Positions 53,238 through 63,514 of a stretch of 64,000 nt of DNA are shown here, piece by piece. A program made the translations under genes and the position numbers. The notes beneath the pieces were generated by a model. That model was given only the letters and a program-made list of their open reading frames with translations. It did not search any database and was not told the origin of the DNA. How positions within the stretch are numbered: position 1 is the first letter of the stretch; each line of letters begins with the position of its first letter. The stretch is from Xanthostigma xanthostigma (lineage: Eukaryota; Arthropoda; Insecta; Raphidioptera; Raphidiidae), in assembly GCA_963575645.1 (NCBI GenBank), contig OY754471.1, forward strand, positions 33,054,401-33,118,400, written 5' to 3'.

Positions 53238-53794
53238 CAGTATGTAAACGCGTAAGGTGCACATAGGGAAATTAGCATTGGGAAAAAATATTTGAATCAG
53301 AGTTAGCCATGACTGCATTAATTGTTATTTCTATTGAATTATCGTGGTAATCTTGAGGATTTCTATTTTATTTTGATTTATTTTTATTTTACTTGGCTTT
53401 TTTAATAATAAAAAGCTCTTATAAATCATTATTTTAATTTTTTTGTACAAAAATAAAACAAAAAAACAACTCCATCTGTTTGGAAACATTTCATTCAAAA
53501 AATGTCTGACTGGTTTGGCGTATGCGCGCTGGTAAATCAGTGACCCGATGTCTTTAGGTTCAACACGAATAGGCGGAGATATTTGATCTCGCACCATATT
53601 TAAGTATTTTTGGGAATTTAATGTCCCATTAATAAAAAAAGTCCGATTATGTTGTAATCATTTGAATATTTTCTTCGGTGGTATACACATTCATTTTGCA
53701 AAAGAATATTATCTGTCAAATTAAAAAACAAGATTTCAAGGCTCACTCTGATCCAATCATTTTTTCCCAATGTTGATTTCCCTATGTGATACTG
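53238..53794 (-). mobile_element. Tc1/mariner derivative, copy A
   Basis: The ends are TA|CAGTATGTAAACGCG and (right) CATAGGGAAATCAACATTGG read inward from CAGTATCA, with TA on both sides (53236-53237, 53795-53796). About 55-bp inverted repeats include CACATAGGGAAAT and ATTGGGAAAAAAT. The right repeat lacks the about 18-bp CGCGTAAGGTG segment present in copy B. It contains a transposase fragment on the minus strand. Confidence 0.75.
53331..53645 (-). pseudogene. Mariner-type transposase fragment, copy A
   Basis: The minus-strand frame reads NGTLNSQKYLN, MVRDQISPPIRVEPKDIGS and PVRHFLNEMFPNRW. This corresponds to the middle of a DDE/D transposase: the 'NG..N...Yl..l.d.i.P' block and the segment before the second catalytic Asp region ending FP.RW. 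After that it runs into AT-rich low-complexity coding (FFVLFLYKKIKIMIYKS) that is not transposase. The catalytic acids are absent. It is nearly identical to copy B, so they are duplicates of an already deleted element. Confidence 0.6.
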
Positions 53795-53860
53795 TATAGA
53801 TATTGTCGGGTTTCCACTGTATTGACACGTCTGAAAATATGGCATAATTTTGCCATATCA

Positions 53861-55629
53861 GATTGTTGGTAACATTTGACTACTGTGTTTGTATATGAAA
53901 TGCGTTCATTGAGGTTGAACAGTTGTGTAATTTAAATTCGCCGCTGCGCAAACTACTTGAAACTGCTTCAAACTGTTCAACACAATCAGAAATATTGTCA
54001 GAGTTTAACTGCGTATTTAAACACATAATAGAGAAATAACTTTTGATTAAAGTTTTCACTGTAAATACCATTAATCACGAAGTTGTTACATGACTAGGTA
54101 TTAGGTACAATATGAAAATGCCACTTCATTATTTTGTTGAATTAAGATGCTTGAAATACTCACAGCCACAGCATAAGGTAAAAGCTTCTGTAGTCAACCA
54201 AATTACAAACACAATTAATTACTTCCCGCAAAGTATGTTATTCATTATTTTTGAATTGTAATGTGCCAACATTCAGAAGAAGATTTAGGTACAGTAAATA
54301 ATAAATTTTTTTATCATAATAATAAAAAGCGTTCAATAAATAGTAAAAGGCTGTAATTTTCCCAAGTAAGTAGATATTATACTTAGTCTTAATATTGAAA
54401 ACTTAATTTATTAATTGAATAGTTATTATTATTAAATAACATTAAGAATTTTGATAGAAAAAAAATAAAGTTAACTTCAAACTAAAAATACATTTTGACA
54501 GATGACTATATTTAGGTTATGAACTTACCTGTTGCAATAAAGTAATGTTTCAATAATATGTTTGCAACGTTCATCAACATTGCATTGATATAATATCTAT
54601 TTACCTACTACTTTTATTTCATGTGGATTACTCTTTAAATTGGAAGTTTGCAAACAGAAAGCATTAAAATTCACCTTACTTGAAGATTCTGTTTCACATA
54701 ATTTTTTTTTCTAATTTTATGATATGACCGGCATTAAATAATTCAAGAAAATTCCTTTTCTTATGGTTTGTATAAGCTCAATCACATATTGTGTTGATAC
54801 TTATTATTTAATTGCATTTCAAAAAATTTACAATTGCACTGTATAGTATGTTATAGGAACTATGGGAAATTATACCCCATCGTCGCCATGTTTTTAAAAC
54901 TCCGCACAATAATTTACACAAAATTAAAATTATTAGCATTCCGATAACTATTGAGAACTTAATAGGAGAATCGTAGAACACGATTGTGCAGTAAAACAAT
55001 TTTTATCAAACGGCTAACGGAAAGTGGATAGCATTTTCAATATATTGATTACAGCGCTTTTCAGAGTCGATATGAAAGTGCTGAATTTACAGTTCTAAAT
55101 ATTGTGGTTACTACCCACAAAACTGAAACTTTTGTACTTATATAGTTAAATGATAATATTCTGGCTTTTACAATAACACGATATTATTAGATTTGTATCT
55201 CAGATATCAAATTTCATTTCTATAAACAATATTTATCCTTCCACTGTTGAAACTTTCTTCCTCTTTTCGACCTCCGCTTCTTCCACATCGCCAGCGAAAT
55301 TTATTTCCGTAATTAAGTTAAACACACAATAATATTATCGTCTTATGTAATCATAAATACATTCAAACATTCTCTTTTACATATTTTATGAAACAATATT
55401 TACATACTTGTCATCGCCACTCCCTACTTAAATTCAAATTTACGTATTTTGTGTCTATCCAAATATTGTGTCAGTGCCAAATTTATATTCTATTAAATTA
55501 AATGGAGTTCGAATGAGTTTTTAATATAGTTTAATTAATCAATTCAATCAAACATCAAATTTACTTTTCTTCATGGCTATAAACATTTCGGATATTTTTA
55601 GTTTTGTAACATTAAATTGTGATCATATA
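53861..55629. other. Gene-free AT-rich stretch between mariner copies
   Basis: No coding frame or repeat that I can defend. The two flanking mariner derivatives are in opposite orientation, so this segment could in principle invert by recombination between them. Confidence 0.45.
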
Positions 55630-56203
55630 CAGTATGTATAAGCACGTAAGGTGCACATAGAGAAATTAACATTGGGAAAAAATGACTGGATCACAGTGAG
55701 TCTTGAAATCTTGTCTTCAACTTGACAAATAATATTCTTTTGCAAAATGAATGTGTATACTACCGAAGCAAATATTCAAATGATTACAACATAATCGTAC
55801 TTTTTTTATTAATGGGACATTAAATTCCCAAAAATACTTAAATTTGGTACGAGATCAAATATTTCCGCCTATTCGTGTTGAACCTAAAGACATTGGGTCA
55901 CTGATTTACCAACACGCATACGTCATACCAGTCAGACAATTTTTGAATGAAATGTTTCCAAACAGATGGAGTTGTTTTTTTGTTTTATTTTTGTACAAAA
56001 AAATTAAAATAATGATTTATAAGAGCTTTTTATTATTAAAAGAGCCAAGTAAAATAAAAATAAATCAAAATAAAATAGAAATTCTCAAGATTTCCACGAT
56101 AATTCAATAGAAATAACAATTAATGCAGTCATGGCTAACTCTGATTCAAGTATTTTTTCCCAATGCTAATTTCCCTATGTGCGCCTTACGCGTTTACATA
56201 CTG
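55630..56203 (+). mobile_element. Tc1/mariner derivative, copy B
   Basis: The ends are TA|CAGTATGTATAAGCACG and CGCGTTTACATACTG|TA, with inverted repeats of about 55 bp. It is in inverse orientation to copy A and the same size apart from small indels. It carries the same truncated transposase frame. Confidence 0.8.
55796..56110 (+). pseudogene. Mariner-type transposase fragment, copy B
   Basis: The frame reads RTFFINGTLNSQKYLN, LVRDQIFPPIRVEPKDIGS, PVRQFLNEMFPNRW and then the same AT-rich tail as copy A. There is no start codon in context and no catalytic triad. The few amino-acid differences from copy A (for example KPVRH/IPVRQ) show independent drift. Confidence 0.6.
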
Positions 56204-56555
56204 TATAATCACACTCTTTAGGGTTTCGTATACTAAAATGATAAAAACCCGATAAGATTTTCATGCAAAAATGAATTGAATAATAAACCATTACGAGCAC
56301 ATTTCTCATCTCCGCATGCACCAATTTTCTCCAAAAACAATAGGACTCTGCCTGTTTACATGTTAAACATGCTACCAAAATTTGGTTTTGATCCACTCGA
56401 ACTGCTTTTTTTCAAAAAATATGTTTCTTGGACTCGGGGACGTTAAAACGAAGTAATAATGTCAAATTTTGATAAATTAATTATAATCTAAATTACTACC
56501 AAGTACCAGTCTTCATTTGTGAAGTTGGAATGGTAACATCGTTTCAATCGATCTG

Positions 56556-57137
56556 CAGATCCGTCTTTAACCTGTTGGAGGCCCTGGGCACATTAGGATA
56601 ATAGGGCCCCTATGACCTTGACAGAGCACTATTTTGTTAGAATAGACAAAGAAAGTAGATAAGCAAGGTTTTAGATTTATTTTTATTTCTTTACAGTCAC
56701 ATTAAATGAATAGATAGTATAATAAAATCCACGAAAGTAACTCTTTTAGCATTCACAGGTTAATGCTTAAAAATCTATATTGATTGAAGAGGTACTTTTC
56801 TAGATTTGAGATGGGTAAAATCGTTAATCACTTCTTCAAAATCTATGTATTTGAGCATATCACATTCTATGGACATCAGTGATAAACTGGTTAATCTCTC
56901 TTGAAGCATTGTACTTAAACTGTATTTTCATATATTTAAATTTACCTAAACATGCTCAAATCGTAAAGCCTGATTTTCGTTCGAGAATAGAGTAGCTTCG
57001 CGGATACAAAAACTAATAAGCAAGTAGGTAGTGTAGTCAGTCAATATAGTCTGATTTTTTCTAGGAAACTAGGGGGCCCCTATTGATCTCGGGGCCTGGG
57101 CACGTGCCCAGAGTGCTCAGTGGGAATGAGTGGCCTG
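56556..57137. mobile_element. hAT-type element with near-perfect 8-bp duplication
   Basis: The ends are CAGATCCGTCTTTAACC and, reversed, CAGGCCACTCATTCCC. Both contain GGCCC-TGGGCAC blocks of the kind seen in hAT MITEs. Flanks TCGATCTG (56548-56555) and TCGATCAG (57138-57145) match at 7 of 8 positions. AT-rich core, no transposase. Confidence 0.7.
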
Positions 57138-57145
57138 TCGATCAG

Positions 57146-57799
57146 TAATTTTTATGGAAGAAACGATTTAAAAATTATACAATGCTTCTCTTGACTAACG
57201 TTTTTTGTACATTCGAGAACACAGTTTTCCTTTGAAAATTTTCAAACAATGTTTACGATAATAATTCTTTGATGTAATAAAACGACGATATGTTCTTTGT
57301 GTGGAAAGTCATAAAGAAAACCACTTCTATAGAGGCGCGCCAATAAATCTATAAAGCGGAATGGGCCTAAAGTTGTGCGTTTAAGATTATAGTATGAATG
57401 CAGATATTGTAGCTATATGTGCACTGCGTATTGCACATAGTTCCTTGAGCTTCTTAACCATAATTCTAAATTCCCCACAAGTCAAAAATATTGTTTATTG
57501 CAGTATCCGTTCTGCATTATATGAGAATGAAACAGGTTATAAACTTCAACCGATACCAAAGCGATTTATCAGACTCAGCAGAATTTGTCCATAAAGCTAG
57601 GTTTTAATATTATCGTTACAGACTTGAATGATGATAGATTTAGACTCAATTTTACATTATAGACGCTCGACAACTAAAATAAATTAAAATCAAATTTTGG
57701 GAATGAAATAGAAAATAAAAAATTAATAGTAAAAAAACACTTTTAAAAACAAGCTTTTATTTAAATGCACTAAAATGAAGAAAATAAACTTTAAATTAA
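57146..57799. other. Gene-free stretch
   Basis: The 66-codon plus frame at 57394-57594 starts with ATG but shows no recognisable domain and no splice or repeat support. I leave it uncalled. Confidence 0.4.
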
Positions 57800-58020
57800 A
57801 TCAAACCCAATCATTCATTTACATTATACAATTTATATGATGTAAAAGCTTGTCGCGAGATTTTCCTGTGTAAATTTATTTGATGAAATACATACATTTT
57901 TTTCTTAGAATTATAGTGTGTCACGATCTAGTTATATATGTTTATTTACACAGGAAGATCTCGCGTCAAGCTTTTATATCAAATAAATTGTATAATGTAA
58001 TGAATGATTGGATTTGATCT
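57800..58020. repeat. Inverted repeat, about 75-bp arms
   Basis: Left AATCATTCATTTACATTATACA through GATGTAAAAGCTTGTCGCGAG and TTTTCCTGTGTAAATT pairs with the right arm TTTACACAGGAAGATCTCGCG ... TTGTATAATGTAATGAATGATT. The loop is about 70 bp. Non-coding. Confidence 0.65.
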
Positions 58021-58059
58021 AATCATGCTTTTAAAAATATTTTGAACTGTTAATTTTAT

Positions 58060-58420
58060 TTTTAAGTTTTTAGTGTGCCTTATTAAAAGTGCGATTTGCA
58101 TCCGGACGAAAGCCGGACCGGTCAGTTAGTTATTATAACATAGTATTGTCATCGGAACTAAAAACCGTTTAACTTAAAAAGCTTTTTACCTATTTCATTT
58201 TTAAGTTTTTAATGTGCTTTATTAAAAGTGTAATTTGCATCTGGACGAAAGGCGGACCGGTCAGTTATTATTATTATAATATTGTATTGTCATCGGAACT
58301 ACGTACGTATGCAAAATTTGAGCTCAATCGAAAACCGGGAAGTGGGTCAAAAACTTGCAAGATTTGCTTTCAGACAGACAAACAGACTCCGCGACAGGTG
58401 AAACTAAATAAATGCTTGTA
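58060..58420 (+). repeat. Tandem 139-bp duplication with repeat tail
   Basis: TTTTTAAGTTTTTAGTGTGC and CATCCGGACGAAAGCCGGAC (second unit CATCTGGACGAAAGGCGGAC) recur about 139 bp apart. The second unit continues into ATTTGAGCTCAATCGAAAAC and GACAGACAAACAGACTCCGC, a tail sequence common in dispersed animal repeats. Confidence 0.5.
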
Positions 58421-58436
58421 AAAAGGGAAACTTTCC

Positions 58437-58778
58437 CTTGAAGAAGACATGTTAGAATGGGTCGGGCGTTGTCAACATCGTGCTCCCAGGTCTGTGATGG
58501 ACAGTTTTAATACTATAGTTAAAACTACAGTTAAAGGTAGACAGTTGTGGAGTATTTATCCTTCGCAATCAGAAAAATTATGGTTGCAGCAATGAGGGCG
58601 ATAATTAGACGTCGTCATAAATAAAGACGAAGATATTTCTGGTGAGGATACAAAAATAAACAATATTTTTTGCAATAATTATCGGCGCGGAGCCTGTAAC
58701 TATCGTAGACGTAACCAACAACATCAAGAGAGAAATCGCCTGACTCTGCGGTCTGTAGCTCCGTCAGTAGACATTTGA
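58437..58778 (+). pseudogene. Unidentified decayed coding frame, 114 codons
   Basis: One plus-strand frame is protein-like over its length, apart from TGA (58593) and TAA (58602) close together. It contains EEDMLEWVGRCQHRAPRSVM, a segment ending RQLWSIYPSQSEKLW, the two stops, an acidic stretch (INKDEDISGEDTK) and a basic end with FCNNYRRGACNYRRRNQ, which looks like a partial CCCH finger (CxxYxxGxC). It ends at TGA 58776-58778. I do not recognise the family. Composition and continuity across the stops argue for a once-coding sequence (gene fragment, transposon or other insertion) rather than chance. Confidence 0.4.
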
Positions 58779-58913
58779 CGCAGCGTACAGCGTCCAGATG
58801 TAATAATTTTCGTTGAAAATAGAAATGGTATTAGAGATTTTCGATTCATAATTTCAAAAGGAATAATCAGAACAATTTGGCAAGCCGTTTGTGTTGTTTA
58901 AGGTAGGAATCAG

Positions 58914-59255
58914 TAGAGCTGTAAAAGTGACGAGAAATTATGTACCCGTATGTATTCGTTACTTAAAGAACCAGTACCCGTTACTTTCGTATCGTTACGT
59001 TACTCGTTACTTTTCATACGACATACAATCGTGTACTAACAGCATCAAGCATGTACCATCGCATCGAGGCGCGTCGCGTACGTGATACGGTATGACTTCG
59101 TTCGTATAACGTATAGCCGCATCAAACGAGTCGAACTGACATGGATACGACAAATGCGAGTAACGAAATGAATTTGTAAGTAACGATTTGTTACTTCGAG
59201 TCAGACGATGTACCCATTACTCAGTAACGAATACATACGGTTTGTTACAGCTCTA
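58914..59255. mobile_element. hAT-type MITE, 342 bp, duplication GGAATCAR
   Basis: The ends are perfect inverse TAGAGCTGTAA / TTACAGCTCTA. Flanks GGAATCAG (58906-58913) and GGAATCAA (59256-59263) match at 7 of 8. The interior is full of GTTACTCGTTAC / GTAACGAA motifs in both orientations. No transposase. Confidence 0.75.
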
Positions 59256-59263
59256 GGAATCAA

Positions 59264-59978
59264 TTGTGTTCCTAAATTTCTACACTAATATCTCCTTTTC
59301 TCCGTTTTTCGACGCTGATCATACGAAATTATAAAAGTTTTGAAATGACTGCGTATTTGAATTCTATATAGGTCACTTTTAACATAAATGTAAAGTATTC
59401 TATTCAAATAGCAACTTCTACATTTGAAGCTATTTAAATTAAATTGCGCATAATTTGAACGGGTGAAATGGTCCTTTAATTAAATATCACGTGACAGTGT
59501 GCCAATCCAAGAATTTCATTTCGCAGATATGACAAATTCTTCGGAATGCTTCTTAAATTCAAAGTTTATTACTGGATTTCTTTAATTTAATGTTACACGA
59601 AAGGTAGGTTTCTTAATTAAAAAAAGTTACAGAAATCGCTTGCTTAATTTGTTAAATACTGTGTCTTTGCAGTTTTTGTAAAGCAGATACTGCACAAAGC
59701 CTTTTCATATTTTTTCGCCATGTGATGTGTAAAAACATACATAAAATATTTTTTTCGAGTTGCTAAAATCGGTAATTTCATGACCAATTAATATTTTAAG
59801 AAATGTAATCAGTTTCTGTTGATAAAATGAGTGAATTGTAGACTATTAAAATTTATTTGAATTTTCGAGTATTTTGTATGTACACCACGACCCCATCATG
59901 TTTTCAGTATTATAACTCTTGCGAGTGAAGTGTAGAACTGTAATAACTGACAGTTTTATACGAACAAAAATATACTTT
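59264..59978. other. Gene-free stretch
   Basis: AT-rich DNA with no feature I can support. Confidence 0.5.
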
Positions 59979-60317
59979 TTCTTCATACGTCGATCGAAAG
60001 TACATACTTTCGGCCTCAATTGAATAGCAGAAAGTCTAACATTTACGCATTAGTGGAATTAAATCACTGATGCGGGAAGTACGTACGTTCGAGTGGCAGT
60101 ACAAAAAAAGCAAACTATCAACTGTTGTTTAGATGTCGTTTCCACAGCAACCCTATTACATTTAAGCTAATAGTCGCGAACAGCTGTGATTCGTGTTTTT
60201 ACGTATAACCTCAAAACTGCTTACTTGGAATTCATCTGTGTTTTTATGTGATTAATAAGTAATTTATTAATGAATGTATTTAATAAGCATACTTACGACG
60301 GAGGTATGAAGAAAAAT
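59979..60317. mobile_element. MITE family F, copy 2
   Basis: The ends are TTTTTCTTCATACG and AGGTATGAAGAAAAA. It aligns with 8517-8836 over its length (CATACTTTCGGCCTCAATTG, GCAGAAAGTCTAACATTTAC, AGCTAATAGTCGCGAACAGC). Confidence 0.65.
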
Positions 60318-60450
60318 AGTATACACCACATTGGCCGAAAATTTGATATTCTTGCACTGCGCGTTATTATGCCCTCGGCTTGCCTCGGGCATCATGGCAC
60401 GTAGTGCAAGAATATCAAACTTTCAGCCCTTGTGGTGTAATATACTATTT
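60318..60450. repeat. Fold-back segment following MITE F
   Basis: Left AGTATACACCACATTGGCCG and ATTTGATATTCTTGCACT pair with the right AGTGCAAGAATATCAAACTTT and TTGTGGTGTAATATACT. The loop region GCCCTCGGCTTGCCTCGGGC is a small GC-rich hairpin. The equivalent at 8839 is shorter. Confidence 0.65.
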
Positions 60451-60719
60451 TATCTCAGCAACTGAGTAAGGTTGGGCTTTTATATGTGTCTAAAGATTCA
60501 GTTGTTAAACGAATTGCATTGTTTTTTTTTATGTTTTAAGGGTAAAAGTAAGACCAATTTAATTTTCTAATAACGTAACACATTTCGTTCGAAAGATACT
60601 TTCAAGAAGTCACTTTATTTGATTATTATCAGTCTTTGGCAATGAAATACGTAAGTAAATCTAATTTGTGTCTTTAGAGAAATAATATTATTTCAAGTCG
60701 GAAGCGCTTTTTAAATCAA

Positions 60720-61060
60720 GCCTTTTATTAAGTTAAAGCGTACAATTGCGATCAAAGTGCAATGAAAGGCCCCTATAGCCGGCGCAGCTTTGAGGAAGAA
60801 CTGCATACCTAGTGTGTCCAATGAATGGGGTTTTAGCCCTGCGGACCGTGCAGTGGCAGAGTGCGCTCCCTTCATGTAGCTGCAGGGGCGCTTCCCCGCT
60901 GCCTCGGGCCCATTGTGATGGCAGACTCCCTTTGTACGGCGCTAGACCATCAACATTACAACATTCCAGCACAGTATTTTTCAGCGACCGTTCATTGTAC
61001 CAATTTTCTGTCTGGATTATATCATTGATATATGGAAAGATTTAGATTGTATCGGTTACA
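60720..61060. other. GC-rich unassigned segment
   Basis: It stands out by composition (for example TGCAGGGGCGCTTCCCCGCT). It has overlapping 77-79 codon frames on both strands with no recognisable motif. It is probably part of a repeat, but no ends are visible. Confidence 0.35.
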
Positions 61061-61080
61061 CAAAATTAAACACCATAATA

Positions 61081-61470
61081 AACAAAACTAAAAATTTTGA
61101 AAAAACCCACGACGGATGTAAACGTTGTAATTAAAAAAAGTATTAAATAAAATTTAGAAAACCGCCGATTAAAAGGAGGTAAGTAATCTAAGAAAATCCG
61201 TCGGGGGCTGCCGTTCCCTGCCCTAAAATGAACTAAAATATTGCAATTTTAGAGTATGTGACTGATTGAAATCACGTTGTGTACGTAAATAATTAGTCTT
61301 CAATTGATATTCTCCTGTTCTTAAGTCAAGGCAGCGAATGGCAGCCCCCGACGGATTTTTGTTTTTTCTCCTTTTAGTCTAGAGGTTTTAAAACTGTATT
61401 TAATCCTTTTTCAATTACAATGTTTACATCCGTCGTGGGTTTTTTCAAAATTTTTAATTTTTATTTAAAA
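61081..61470. mobile_element. Fold-back element with about 145-bp arms
   Basis: Left AAAATTTTGAAAAAACCCAC and GACGGATGTAAAC, then TCCGTCGGGGGCTGCCGTTC, are mirrored on the right (GGCAGCCCCCGACGGA, GTTTACATCCGTCGTGGG, TTTTTTCAAAATTTTT). Arms are moderately diverged. Non-coding. Confidence 0.7.
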
Positions 61471-61737
61471 CGTTTTAGAGATTACTTACTGTAAAATATT
61501 ATTGTAGTTACCATCGAAACATCTATTTAAGAACCATCGCTGATGAATTACAAACCCTTTACACAAAAGCGCATCTGAATCGGTCGAACCGTTTTCGAGA
61601 TAAATGGCAACATTCGAGTGCACACACAAACAAGCGAACAAACAATATCTCACCCTAAACGCATATACCTGCTCTGTTCCGTCGTGAGAATAAAATTACA
61701 TAAGGTGTATAATTTCTAATGACGATTTTATAAGTGA

Positions 61738-62516
61738 CTAGCTGACCCGGCGAACTTCGTACCGCCTAACAGTATAATCTATATATATTATTGAAACATC
61801 TATCTATCTATCTATCTATTTTATTAATTGCTGGCTATTTAAAATATACATGGGCGTATATATGTGTATGTCGAGCACTCCGGCTGCGCCGTCGTGCTCG
61901 AAAAAAAATAGCGTAAAGTATTCGTGGATAACTTGTCTTTAAAACACTTGCTCTATTTCGAGGGTTCACTCCGGCTGCGCCGTCGTGCTCGAAAAAAATA
62001 GCGTAAAGTATTCGTGGATAACTGGTCTTTTAAACACTTGCTCTATTTCGAGGGTTCACTCCGGCTGCGCCGTCGTGCTCGAAAAAAATAGCGTAAAATA
62101 TTCGTGGATAACTGGTCTTTAAAACACTTGCTCTATTTCGAGGGTCCACTCCGGCTGCGCCGTCGTGCTCGAAAAAAAATAGCGTAAAGTATTCGTGGAT
62201 AACTGGTCTTTAAAACACTTGCTCTATTTCGAGGGTTCACTCCGGCTGCGCCGTCGTGCTCGAAAAAAAAGCATTGGTTTTAAACGATATTCAATTTTTT
62301 TACATCCTCGATCTAGATATATGGTTGTTAAGTTTTCTTAAATAAGGATTCTTAAATTTTCTCTTTTTTCGCGCAATTTTTTAAATTTTTTCCGTCATAA
62401 GAACCTTCTCCTAACAATAACAAACACAACAACAACAAAAATATTGAAATCGGCCCAGCCGTTCACGCGTGATGGCGTGACCAAGGGATATAGGGATTCA
62501 TTTTTATATATATAGA
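61738..62516 (-). mobile_element. Helitron-like element with internal minisatellite
   Basis: The minus strand runs from TCTATATATATAAAAATGAA to GTTCGCCGGGTCAGCTAG|T. At its 5' side it abuts directly, without spacer, the CTAG end of the next Helitron-like element (62517), so the two lie head to tail. It contains the 90-bp minisatellite and CTATCTATC repeats. No coding sequence. Confidence 0.5.
61874..62270 (+). repeat. 90-bp minisatellite, about 4.4 units
   Basis: ACTCCGGCTGCGCCGTCGTG starts at 61877, 61968, 62058, 62148 and 62239. Each unit runs on through GCTCGAAAAAAATAGCG, TATTCGTGGATAACTGG and ACACTTGCTCTATTTCGAGG. Units are almost identical. The GC-rich part is an imperfect palindrome (GGCTGCGCC, GAGCAC...GTGCTC in unit 1). 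Confidence 0.9.
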
Positions 62517-62935
62517 CTAGCGGCCCTGTACGTGCTTCGCTACGTATAAAGTGAAATAATAAAACAATTTAATTGGAACATCTATCTATCTATCTATTTT
62601 ATTAATTGCTAGCTATCGAAGAATCTCGTTAGAGCTTCTTTTCTGTGCTAAATGCCGACGTATCTCTAACGTATTCTTATACATTGATTTTGCCTAGCTC
62701 CCATATAACGCCGTGTATATGAGACCAGTTTCCAAGTTTTATAGTTCTGTGACCACGTGACTTTCATGGGACCGATTTTTCGTATCACCCATATATACTT
62801 CTGTACCACAATAACAGCTTATACTCCGAGTGTGCCTGTGGACTAACGGTTACGACGTTAGACTTGTAATAACACTAATAACAGGGTCTCGGGTTCGATT
62901 CCCGCCGGCATCATTGGAAATTTTTTTTTTCTACT
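62517..62935 (-). mobile_element. Helitron-like 3' end with tRNA-like cargo
   Basis: The minus strand ends ACGTACAGGGCCGCTAG, with a possible hairpin TACGTAGCGAAGCACGTA just upstream. The plus flank is A. It contains CTATCTATC repeats and TATTTTATTAATTGCT also found in the neighbouring element, so the two are related. The 5' end is not identified. A tRNA-like block lies at 62832-62913. Confidence 0.4.
62832..62913 (+). ncRNA. tRNA-like module, Thr(TGT)-type loop
   Basis: It shows an A-box-like TGGACTAACGGTTA, an anticodon loop CTTGTAA (TGT), a perfect B box GGTTCGATTCC (62892-62902) and a CCGGCATCA end resembling an acceptor with CA. An insertion (ATAACACTAATAAC) disrupts the anticodon/variable region. 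A run of ten T follows about 10 bp downstream, a potential Pol III terminator. It is better read as a SINE-type promoter head or tRNA pseudogene than as a functional tRNA. Confidence 0.5.
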
Positions 62936-63514
62936 CTATATTATTTCCACCTGATATTTATATATAATCATATTTTTTATTTTTATTTTTTTTTAATTTT
63001 AAATTTTTTTTTTTATATTTTTAATTGTTTTTTTTTATTTTTAATTTATTTTCTCAATTTTTTTCTCATATACATATTTTTATTTCTTTTTTAATTTTTA
63101 ATTTTTTTTTTTTGTTTTTTGAAAAATACACTTTCGTCAAATTTTTTATTAAAAAATAACAAAATATATGATTGAAGTTAGATTTAAATAATTTAATTTA
63201 TTAAAACAAATACTTATTCATCATAAAAAGTGCAACAAAAATTAAAAAGAGGAAAGTTTTCAAAGTGAAACTTCTTTTTTAATGCAAAATAAGTATTTTA
63301 CAAATGATATGAAAAAATTTTTGTATTTTTAATGGTTGGCCTTGTTCATTGATTTTTTTCATGCCTTCAAAATTGGCCTTCATGGAATCTGTGGCCTCTT
63401 AATTCTAAAAATGCACATATGTTTATTTTTTGGAGAAAAAATAAAAATAATGTCTCACACTTTGGAAAAAGACGTGAAATCTTAAAAAAAAAAACTTCGG
63501 AGAAGTAAAAACTT
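62936..63514. other. Extremely AT-rich gene-free stretch
   Basis: Long T runs (62990-63120) and a small inverted pair (CTTATT...AAAAAGTG / TTAATGCAAAATAAG) near 63205-63300. Nothing coding. Confidence 0.55.

Noticed and set aside
60733..61045. Overlapping 77-79 codon frames on both strands
   Set aside because: They lie in a GC-rich patch where both strands are open by composition. No recognisable protein.
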